Numbered from the stretch's first letter, positions 1 through 5,015 are shown. The stretch is DNA of 5,066 nucleotides from Spirochaetaceae bacterium (GCA_031279895.1 JAITHR010000149.1:1-5066), one strand, 5' to 3'. The notes: generated from the letters alone by a model not told the origin. Numbers and translations are program-made.

Positions 1-6
1 GGCGGG

Positions 7-2319
7 TTATTTTATGAGGATGAACTCGACGCGGCGGTTCTTCCACCAGTCGTTCTGGTCTTCGAACTTTGCTACCGGCTTGGTGCTTCCCAGGCCGCGG
101 GCGCTCAGACGGCTGCGGCTTACCCCGAACTCCACGAGGTAATTCACCACGGTTCGGGCGCGGGATTCGCTTAGGGGGTGGAGTTCCGTCCGCTCCTCCT
201 CGGCGGCTTCGTCGGCGCGGGCTTTCGTGCGGTTCGCGTGTCCCTCGATAAGCACGCGGTAATCCCGAAACTTGTTGAGAATCTCCGCGATACGGCGCAG
301 TACGCGGTTGTTGTTGTCCACCGTCTCCTGCGCAAGGTCGATAAAGTCCGCGTAGCCGGCCCGGAATATAATCGACGGCACCTGAATACGCAGGTTTTCC
401 CCCTCCCGAATAATAAGCACGTCAACCCCGATGTGGCCTTCAAGAACCCCGACCCCGCCCTGATCGTCTTCGGCCTTAAACGTAAAGGGATAATCGGTGG
501 CCGCCTGCACCAGCTCCCCGCGGGCGCTCCGTCCGTTCCACACCACCCGCTCCGCGGGCTTCCCCGTGCCTTCAAAGCGGTAGAACACCTGATAGGGCGG
601 CTGGGGCTCCCGTATCTCAAAACTCCACGACGTTACGGGAAAGGTTGACTGGACCCCCATGAACATGGTTAGTTCGTCGGCCACCCCGTCCCCGTCAGGG
701 CTGAAGTAGTCCGGCTGGGAGGAGTAACTCAGCACCGGCACCGGCTTTTTCTCTTCCGGCGCCGCGGTCGCCTCGGCTATCACCGGCAGGGGCGGCGCCT
801 CTTCCGGGTTATACGCGATGAGCGTGAGGGCGCTCTCGCGCAGGCGCTCCACCCCGCCGATGCCGAGCCGGACCGGAAGCAGCGTGAGGTTCTCAGGCGG
901 GTGCGGGTCGTCCCCGTCTTTTCTGTCGTAATTAAGGAGGTAGAGTTCCCGAACCGTCCGGCTTTTCCGCCGGTCCGGACGAAACTCCACCAGCTCCTCC
1001 CCGTTCACCACAAAGAAAGCGTACTTCCCCTTCACCTCCGCGCCCTGAGAGGTTATGGCGTAGGCCCCGTCTTTGAAGAGCGACAGCATCCCGATGGACC
1101 CGCTGTACTGCCCCTCGATTAACGGGGGGACCGCGGGGGGCGGGGAGGCCGGATCCAGAGACGCGCCGGCTTTCCGGTACGACCCGTCCCAGGAGGCCGT
1201 AACCCCAAGGCGGAGCCGCACGTCTTCGGAAACCCGCACCCGTATGCTCTCAAGGGAGTCAAGTTCTATCTCAAGGGATCTTCGGAGGTTCGTAACCGAT
1301 ACGTTCTGGCTTGCGATGTAAAGGCCGTAGCGGGTCTGGTTCGAGCCGTGCCACGTGAATACCTGCTGGGATTCGTCGCCGTAAAAGATAAGCTCCCGCT
1401 GACGGGGGTCAAAGTAGATGTACTGCCTCGTGTCAACGGTTCCCTGGGGGCTTACATAGTACCACAGCCCGCTGAGAAACCCCTCGAACCCCCGGGTGCT
1501 GGCAAGGAGCGTCTCAAGCCGGCGCTCTTCTATCTGTTTTCCCGGTATCCGGGTAACGGCGGTCTGTTCATAGACCCCTGTTTCCTCGTTATAGGTATAG
1601 GTTATTTCTTTTTGGTCCAGCGGATTGGAGGACGATTCGTCCCGCTCCCTGGCCACCAGGGGAAACGCCTGCCCCTTGGCAAAGCCCTGCTGGTACGCCT
1701 GGGTTCGCGGCGCTTCCTGCACGGCGATGGACCCGTGTACCTCCAGTTCCGCTATTTTGGGAAAGGGGTAGTCGCGGCCCTGGGACCCGTCCCGTCGGAA
1801 CACGGTCATGGTGTACGCGCCTTCGCGGTTCATGCCGGAGAGTATCACGCAGTCGTTGCGGTCCCCGACGAGGTCCTGGGCGTAGAGGCTTATGGTTCCG
1901 GGGCGGCTTGCGCTTGTGGGGGCGCTCCAGAGGCGGGTATAGGCGCCCAGGGTTTCGTCAAAGTCGATATAGGTGATGGCGACGGGGCTGTCGGCGTCGC
2001 GGATGTTCCGATAGGCGATGATTTGCTCCTCCTCCGCGTCCTTGTCCAGGTTGGCGGTGAGAAGGCTTACGAGGATTTCGCCTTCCCCGAGCGGGACTTT
2101 CGCGGTAAACCTCTCCGCATAGGAGACGCTCTCCGGCTCCGGCAGCGACGCGGCGGGCGTTTCGGCGGAGATTTTGAGGGGGGTAATAATTTTGGTCTGC
2201 CGCTGTTTTTTTACCGGCGTACCGGTCGGGTCTTTGGGAAGCCACACCAAAGCGCCGATGCCCAGGGCGGTAAGGATGAACACCGTAACGGTGAGCGCTT
2301 TAAAAATCTTTCTTGTCAT
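7..2319 (-). CDS. Membrane-anchored OmpA-family envelope protein with FSPDGDG/FlgD-like module
   Basis: Predicted 770-residue envelope protein that should tie the inner membrane or periplasm to peptidoglycan. Seen: a hydrophobic segment at residues 8-27 after a short basic start (MTRKIFK), with no lipobox, so probably an uncleaved anchor; a Pro-rich linker; a long beta-rich region (about 55-500) with acidic motifs NLDKDAEEEQ (90-99) and DLVGDRND; FSPDGDG (539-545), which usually opens an Ig-like FlgD/gliding-type module, followed by VVWNGR; and a C-terminal OmpA domain (about 649-770) with IEGHAN, LSESRARTVVNYL, RLSARGLGSTKP and WWKNRRVEFIL. The middle region resembles what I remember of treponemal 'pallilysin-related adhesins' (Tp0751-like beta barrel). 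That is recall, not a search, and no HExxH motif is present. Start: ATG at 2319 is chosen over an in-frame GTG at 2358, which lies inside a repeat palindrome and would put 13 residues before the signal segment. Ribosome binding is poor (AGAAGG is one base from ATG), so the mRNA may be nearly leaderless. The TAA stop is at 7-9; the downstream terminator is outside the window. Confidence 0.9.
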   Translation of the reverse strand: MTRKIFKALTVTVFILTALGIGALVWLPKDPTGTPVKKQRQTKIITPLKISAETPAASLPEPESVSYAERFTAKVPLGEGEILVSLLTANLDKDAEEEQIIAYRNIRDADSPVAITYIDFDETLGAYTRLWSAPTSASRPGTISLYAQDLVGDRNDCVILSGMNREGAYTMTVFRRDGSQGRDYPFPKIAELEVHGSIAVQEAPRTQAYQQGFAKGQAFPLVARERDESSSNPLDQKEITYTYNEETGVYEQTAVTRIPGKQIEERRLETLLASTRGFEGFLSGLWYYVSPQGTVDTRQYIYFDPRQRELIFYGDESQQVFTWHGSNQTRYGLYIASQNVSVTNLRRSLEIELDSLESIRVRVSEDVRLRLGVTASWDGSYRKAGASLDPASPPPAVPPLIEGQYSGSIGMLSLFKDGAYAITSQGAEVKGKYAFFVVNGEELVEFRPDRRKSRTVRELYLLNYDRKDGDDPHPPENLTLLPVRLGIGGVERLRESALTLIAYNPEEAPPLPVIAEATAAPEEKKPVPVLSYSSQPDYFSPDGDGVADELTMFMGVQSTFPVTSWSFEIREPQPPYQVFYRFEGTGKPAERVVWNGRSARGELVQAATDYPFTFKAEDDQGGVGVLEGHIGVDVLIIREGENLRIQVPSIIFRAGYADFIDLAQETVDNNNRVLRRIAEILNKFRDYRVLIEGHANRTKARADEAAEEERTELHPLSESRARTVVNYLVEFGVSRSRLSARGLGSTKPVAKFEDQNDWWKNRRVEFILIK

Positions 2320-2326
2320 ACCTTCT

Positions 2327-2355
2327 ATTGTACCTTTCACCGCCCCCGCAAACAA
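2327..2355 (-). promoter_or_regulatory. Candidate promoter of the OmpA-family gene
   Basis: Reading the minus strand, TTGTTT (2355-2350) and TACAAT (2332-2327) are separated by 17 bases, a good sigma-70 geometry with 3/6 and 5/6 matches. Transcription would begin around 2320, directly at the ATG at 2319, giving a leaderless or near-leaderless message. The -35 hexamer overlaps the edge of the palindrome at 2354-2370. Prediction by eye only. Confidence 0.4.
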
Positions 2356-2370
2356 CACCCGCAGGGTGTT
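2354..2370. repeat. Perfect palindrome AACACCC-GCA-GGGTGTT
   Basis: A 7-bp perfect inverted repeat with a three-base loop (GCA on the plus strand). It has the same layout as the other short palindromes in the window but different arms. It sits at the border between the repeat block and the OmpA-like gene, touching the candidate -35 box. Confidence 0.7.
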
Positions 2371-2383
2371 TCAAACATGGCCG

Positions 2384-2475
2384 CAGCCTCCGGCTGTTTT
2401 AAGCATGGCCGCCTGTTGTTTGAAAGTGGTGCAACACCGTGTCCGGTGAGCGAGTCAGTGCTGCTTAGGCGCGGC
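2384..2475 (-). repeat. Interspersed repeat module, copy A (inverted relative to 4834-5015)
   Basis: Read on the minus strand, this 92-bp stretch runs GCCGCGCCT..., CGCTCACCGGACA, GGTGTTGCAC, AAACAACAGGCGGCCATGCT and ends in the palindrome CAGCC-GGA-GGCTG (2396-2384). It matches the plus-strand modules at 4834-4924 and 4925-5015 with about 13 differences and one gap by hand alignment (roughly 85% identity). The most diverged part is the dozen bases after GCAG. The flanking GCGGCCATG motif recurs 28 bp away, at 2376-2384. Confidence 0.8.
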
Positions 2476-2491
2476 TACGCTTCGCGCAGCC
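2473..2491 (-). repeat. Hairpin with GAA loop at the edge of copy A
   Basis: On the minus strand GGCTGCGC-GAA-GCGTAGCC forms an 8-bp stem with a single G-T (wobble) pair. The counterpart at 4818-4836 has AGTTGCGC-GAA-GCGTAGCC. It contains GCGAAGC, known as an exceptionally stable single-stranded DNA mini-hairpin. Confidence 0.6.
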
Positions 2492-2574
2492 GGTTGCGGT
2501 TCGGGAGCGCCGCGTTGTTGTGCGTAGTTCGGGGCGTGGCGTGGTACGCGGACAGTCGTGGTTCGGGGCGGGGC
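2492..2574. repeat. Degenerate repeat remnants, no gene
   Basis: This stretch joins copy A to the 47/48-bp array. It carries three decayed pieces of the array unit around GTTCGGGAGCG (2499), GTTCGGGGCG (2527) and GGTTCGGGGCGGGGCGC (2560-2576), at irregular spacing (28 and 34 bp). Nothing coding is supported. Confidence 0.5.
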
Positions 2575-2797
2575 GCAAGACGCTTATGGAACCGTCGGAG
2601 ACGGCGTTGTTCGGAGCGCTCGCATGAAGCTTATGGAACCGTCGGAGACGGCGTGGTTCGGGGCGGGGCGCATGAAGCTTATGGAACCGTCGGAGACGGC
2701 GTTGTTCGGAGCGCTCGCAAGACGCTTATGGAACCGTCGGAGACGGCGTTGTTAGAGCCGCTCCGCAAGACGCTTATAAAACAGCCGGAGGCTGTTT
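2575..2797 (+). repeat. Tandem array of 47/48-bp units, each with a GGA-loop palindrome
   Basis: Units begin at 2575, 2622, 2670, 2717 and 2765, giving lengths of 47, 48, 47 and 48 plus a truncated fifth. Each starts GCAAGACGCTTAT or GCATGAAGCTTAT and continues GGAACCGTCGGAGACGGCG, then a TTCGG-type tail. The palindrome CCGTC-GGA-GACGG is identical in units 1-4. In the terminal unit the arms are CAGCC/GGCTG instead. Units 1 and 4 share the AAGACGC head, units 2 and 3 the ATGAAGC head; unit 2 has a GGTTCGGGGCGGGGC tail. Short plus-strand ORFs across this array follow the repeat and are not taken as genes. Confidence 0.85.
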
Positions 2798-4012
2798 GCG
2801 CTTTTTCTTCACGCGGACGTTCTTCTTCCGGCGCCGCAAAAAGGCGCGGGCCGCGGCAATGACCCATTTAAACCAGAAAGGCTCCATCCGCTTCCGCGCA
2901 GCCTCCAGCGTTTTGATGATCGGCAGGTGCTGGGGACACTGCTTTTCACACCTGCCGCACCGTACACAGAGCGACGGGCCGCCGGTCTTTTTCGAGACAA
3001 GCGCCGCGGTGCTGGTCAGGTACTGCTGCATACCGCTTAGGTATCCCAGGGAGAAAGAATTGTTATACGCGGCGAAACACCCGGGAATGTTGATGCCCCG
3101 CGGACAGGGCATACAGTAATTGCAGCCTGTACAGCGGATTTTATACGCCGCGTTAAACAGGCCCAGCACCTTTTTGTACGTCTCATGCTCCGCCTCTCCT
3201 AACATAGCGGGCAGGGCCGTGTCCGCGGTACGCAGATTATCCGCAAGCTGGGCCTTATCGTTCATGCCGGACAAAAGAAGCGTTACCTCGCGGTGATCCC
3301 AGACCCACCGCAGACCCCAGGCCGCGGGACTTAGGTTCGGGTCCGCGTTTTTGAGAACTTCTATCGCGCCGCGGGGCAGGTTCGCGGCCAGTTTCCCTCC
3401 CAGAAGGGGTTCCATAATCATAACCGGCATAAGTTCGGCGGCCTTTTTAAGCCCCGCGAAGCCGGCTTGAAAGTTTTTGCCCGCGTAGTTGTACTGGATT
3501 TGGCAGAATTCCCAGGGATAGACCTCAAGGAGTTTCATAAACTCGGTCTGGCTGCCGTGAAAAGAAAACCCCAGCCTCTTAATCTGCCCGGCCCGCTTCT
3601 TTTCCGCTATCCACGCCTCGATGCCCCATTGCCTAAGCTGTTCCCAGCGGTCCGTGTCGGTGAGGTTGTGCATAAGGTAATAGTCGATATAGCCGGTTCG
3701 CAGCCGCTCAAGCTGTTTATGAAAGAAGCGCTCGAAATCCTCCGGCTCGTTTACGAGGAGAAGGGGCAGTTTGGTGGCGACGAACACCCATTGCCGCACC
3801 TGATTTTTCTCAAGAACCGCGCCGAGCGCCTCTTCGCTGCCCGTGTATATATACGCGGTATCAAAATAGTTTACCCCGCCGTGTATCGCGTCCATAATAA
3901 GCGACTCGGTTTTCTGCATATCGATAACCCCCAGACTTTTGGGGAACCGCATACACCCGAATCCCAGCACCGACAGTTTGTTGCCCGATTTCTTATCCAC
4001 TCTGAACTGCAT
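2774..4012 (-). CDS. Aldo/keto reductase with C-terminal 2x[4Fe-4S] ferredoxin-like motifs
   Basis: Predicted 412-residue cytoplasmic NAD(P)H-dependent oxidoreductase of the aldo/keto reductase superfamily, in the subgroup carrying an iron-sulfur tail. Seen: the N-terminal strand LSVLGFGCMRFP; the AKR signature FDTAYIY with catalytic D51 and Y56; K81 in VATKLP; H115 in YYLMHN, completing the D-Y-K-H tetrad; and LGFSFHG and GMNDKAQLADNL later in the barrel. The first cluster motif is C294, C297, C300, C303-P with a further C312; the second is C349, C352, C355, C359-P. The substrate cannot be told from sequence. The tail is odd: an aromatic/Ala stretch (379-391) followed by a strongly basic segment (RRRKKNVRVKKKRK). 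The final KQPPAVL and stop fall in an interspersed palindrome. Start ATG at 4012 is supported by AGGAGG seven bases upstream. The product is slightly long for this subgroup as I remember it. Confidence 0.95.
   Translation of the reverse strand: MQFRVDKKSGNKLSVLGFGCMRFPKSLGVIDMQKTESLIMDAIHGGVNYFDTAYIYTGSEEALGAVLEKNQVRQWVFVATKLPLLLVNEPEDFERFFHKQLERLRTGYIDYYLMHNLTDTDRWEQLRQWGIEAWIAEKKRAGQIKRLGFSFHGSQTEFMKLLEVYPWEFCQIQYNYAGKNFQAGFAGLKKAAELMPVMIMEPLLGGKLAANLPRGAIEVLKNADPNLSPAAWGLRWVWDHREVTLLLSGMNDKAQLADNLRTADTALPAMLGEAEHETYKKVLGLFNAAYKIRCTGCNYCMPCPRGINIPGCFAAYNNSFSLGYLSGMQQYLTSTAALVSKKTGGPSLCVRCGRCEKQCPQHLPIIKTLEAARKRMEPFWFKWVIAAARAFLRRRKKNVRVKKKRKQPPAVL
2779..2797 (-). terminator. Terminator-like hairpin overlapping the 3' end of the reductase gene
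   Basis: On the minus strand AAACAGCC-TCC-GGCTGTTT gives an 8-bp perfect stem followed by a T and then ATAA, so the stem runs into a short U-tract (TTTT) and the stop codon. It could act as an intrinsic terminator for the reductase transcript, although the U-tract is short. It is also the terminal palindrome of the 47/48-bp array. Confidence 0.4.
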
Positions 4013-4019
4013 AAACGCG

Positions 4020-4025
4020 CCTCCT
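4020..4025 (-). promoter_or_regulatory. Ribosome binding site of the aldo/keto reductase
   Basis: Perfect AGGAGG on the minus strand with a 7-base spacer to the ATG at 4012. This fixes the start codon. Confidence 0.85.
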
Positions 4026-4041
4026 GTTCCTTACTCTTTCA

Positions 4042-4070
4042 AGTATAGTCTCCCGCCCGCCTAACCGCCA
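4042..4070 (-). promoter_or_regulatory. Candidate promoter of the aldo/keto reductase
   Basis: The minus-strand -10 box TATACT (4047-4042) matches 5/6. Seventeen bases upstream is only a weak -35, ATGGCG (4070-4065). Transcription would begin near 4036, leaving a leader of about 24 bases that contains AGGAGG. The -35 lies at the ragged left end of the 21-bp repeat array, so anything bound to that array could influence this promoter. Confidence 0.45.
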
Positions 4071-4801
4071 TCTCTCCCCGCTTTGCCGCCCTGCCCCCGC
4101 ACCTTGTCGGGAAGAAGTTCCGCCCCGCTATGATTCAGATTTACCTTGGAAATGACCACGCCTGCCCCGCGGACGATCATCCCCGCTTCGGCGCCACGCC
4201 CCTGCGTGTCAGGGGGGAGCCCCCGCACGTTGTAGGGGAGCCCCTTTATGTTGTAGGGGAGCCCCTTTGTGTTGTAGGGGCGTGGTTCCGCTTTGGGGGG
4301 ACGACTCTCCGTATTGGGGAGGGGACTCTCCGTGTTGCGGGTGCAAGCCCGCGCTTTGGCGGGAGGGGGTTTTGCCTTGGAAAGCGGGGGTTCCGTTTTG
4401 GGAACACTGCTTCCTGTTTCGGCGGGCGGGAATTCCGTTTTTGGGGGGCGGAATTCCGTCTTGGAACACCGGAATTCCGTCCTGGAAATTCGAATTTCTG
4501 TCACGGAAATCCGGATTTCTGTCCTGGAAATTCGGAATTCTGTGACGGAAATCCGGATTTCTGTCCTGGAAATTCGGAATTCTGTGACGGAAATCCGGAT
4601 TTCTGTCCTGGAAATTCGAATTTCTGTGACGGAAATCCGGATTTCTGTCCTGGAAATTCGAATTTCTGTGACGGAAATCCGGATTTCCAAGGCAAAAATA
4701 CCGGTGTATAACCCCCGGGGAGGGGGTGTAATCCTGTGAATACAGCGTAGTAAGTATAGATTAGTAAAGGATTTACCGCCGGAGGCTGCTACGCGCAACA
4801 A
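4061..4801 (-). CDS. Doubtful ORF of heptapeptide repeats (minus strand)
   Basis: Longest open frame over the array, 246 residues, mostly EIRISVT/EIRISRT heptads that decay toward the C-terminus into forms such as ESPLPNT, EPRPYNT and KGLPYNI. The heptad rhythm continues almost to the stop. Against it: the only start at the 5' end is a TTG (4801) lying in interspersed-repeat DNA, no ATG or Shine-Dalgarno precedes the repeats, and opposite-strand frames are equally open. A TATACT hexamer at 4758-4753 could be a -10 box, but no -35 accompanies it at the right spacing. Confidence 0.15.
   Translation of the reverse strand: MLRVAASGGKSFTNLYLLRCIHRITPPPRGLYTGIFALEIRISVTEIRISRTEIRISVTEIRISRTEIRISVTEFRISRTEIRISVTEFRISRTEIRISVTEIRISRTEFRCSKTEFRPPKTEFPPAETGSSVPKTEPPLSKAKPPPAKARACTRNTESPLPNTESRPPKAEPRPYNTKGLPYNIKGLPYNVRGLPPDTQGRGAEAGMIVRGAGVVISKVNLNHSGAELLPDKVRGQGGKAGRDGG
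4088..4696. repeat. 21-bp tandem array, 29 in-phase units, most with a central dyad
   Basis: Cutting the sequence every 21 bases from 4088 keeps one register to 4696 without a phase slip. The commonest shared core is TTCYGTNYTGG at unit positions 10-20. Units from 4487 onward are nearly identical and alternate two types, one opening AATCCGGATTTCTGTCCTGG and one opening AATTCGAATT or AATTCGGAAT and continuing TCTGTGACGG. Units to the left diverge: CGGAATTCCG types at 4445-4486, CTCTCCGT types at 4298-4339, and GGGGAGCCCC types at 4214-4276. The two units at 4151-4192 are weak matches. The left edge is frayed and may extend to about 4067. A dyad is centred between unit positions 5 and 6 in many units. 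Confidence 0.9.
4130..4711 (+). CDS. Doubtful ORF of heptapeptide repeats (plus strand)
   Basis: ATG-initiated 193-residue reading frame that begins exactly at a repeat-unit boundary. It is made of 7-residue repeats such as GNPDFCP and GNSEFCD on the right, degenerating to GEPLYVV, GTTLRIG and GRGFCLG on the left. The only upstream purine run, GGGAAGAAG, is 12 bases from the ATG, a weak ribosome site, and no good promoter is visible. Because 21 is a multiple of 3 and the unit lacks stops, any frame through this array tends to be open. In its favour, the Gly codon at unit positions 19-21 varies mostly in its third base (GGA, GGG, GGC). I regard it as more likely non-coding. Confidence 0.2.
   Translation: MIQIYLGNDHACPADDHPRFGATPLRVRGEPPHVVGEPLYVVGEPLCVVGAWFRFGGTTLRIGEGTLRVAGASPRFGGRGFCLGKRGFRFGNTASCFGGREFRFWGAEFRLGTPEFRPGNSNFCHGNPDFCPGNSEFCDGNPDFCPGNSEFCDGNPDFCPGNSNFCDGNPDFCPGNSNFCDGNPDFQGKNTGV
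4711..4727. repeat. Inverted repeat ACCCCC-GGGGA-GGGGGT
   Basis: A 6-bp stem with a 5-base loop just beyond the 21-bp array, in an otherwise unremarkable spacer (4697-4790). No T-run follows on either strand, so it is not called a terminator. Confidence 0.5.
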
Positions 4802-4826
4802 CGCACAAACCGTCGCAAGTTGCGCG
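4792..4826. repeat. 8-bp inverted repeat CGCGCAAC...GTTGCGCG
   Basis: Perfect arms at 4792-4799 and 4819-4826 with a 19-base loop that includes AAACCGTCG, half of the CCGTC-GGA-GACGG palindrome. It marks the left border of the right-hand repeat block. A decayed GCC-GGA-GGC palindrome lies just before it, at about 4778-4786. Confidence 0.5.
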
Positions 4827-4833
4827 AAGCGTA

Positions 4834-4924
4834 GCCGCGCCTGGGCAGTGCAAGCCCGCTCACCGGACAGGGTGTTGCACTACTTTGAAACAACAGGCGG
4901 CCATGCTGAGACAGCCGGAGGCTG
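4834..4924 (+). repeat. 91-bp interspersed repeat module, copy B1
   Basis: Starts GCCGCGCCTGGGCAG and contains the stem-forming pair GTGCAA (4848-4853) and TTGCAC (4875-4880), then AAACAACAGGCGGCCATGCT. It ends in the palindrome CAGCC-GGA-GGCTG (4912-4924). It is immediately followed by copy B2, and it is inverted relative to copy A at 2384-2475. Confidence 0.85.
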
Positions 4925-5015
4925 GCCGCGCCTGGGCAGTGCAAGCCCGCTCACCGGACAGGGTGTTGCACCAATTTGAAACAACAGGCGGCCATGCTGA
5001 AACCGTCGGAGACGG
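4925..5015 (+). repeat. 91-bp interspersed repeat module, copy B2
   Basis: Direct tandem copy of B1 at a period of exactly 91 bp. Apart from two changes in CACCAATTT versus CACTACTTT, the differences are concentrated in the terminal palindrome, which here reads CCGTC-GGA-GACGG (5003-5015) instead of CAGCC-GGA-GGCTG. Confidence 0.85.

Noticed and set aside
7..2319. Metalloprotease activity by analogy with pallilysin
   Set aside because: No HExxH motif is present in the protein, and the family link is itself unverified.
2320..2358. Upstream GTG start (2358) for the OmpA-like gene
   Set aside because: It lies inside a palindrome, has no Shine-Dalgarno, and would place 13 extra residues before a normal basic-hydrophobic anchor.
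2558..2755. Plus-strand ORF with repeats such as KLMEPSETA
   Set aside because: It is only a translation of the 47/48-bp array, whose alternating unit length forces frame changes. It has no ribosome site or stable frame.
1348..2862. 504-residue plus-strand open frame
   Set aside because: It runs antisense through the OmpA-like gene and then through the repeat block and the reductase 3' end. It has no family resemblance and is low-complexity in its second half, so it is a shadow of a GC-rich gene.
4711..4727. Intrinsic terminator after the array
   Set aside because: The ACCCCC/GGGGGT stem is not followed by a T-run on either strand.
4732..4760. Plus-strand promoter with TATAGA
   Set aside because: The hexamer 17 bases upstream is TCCTGT, too far from a -35 consensus, and no supported gene follows.
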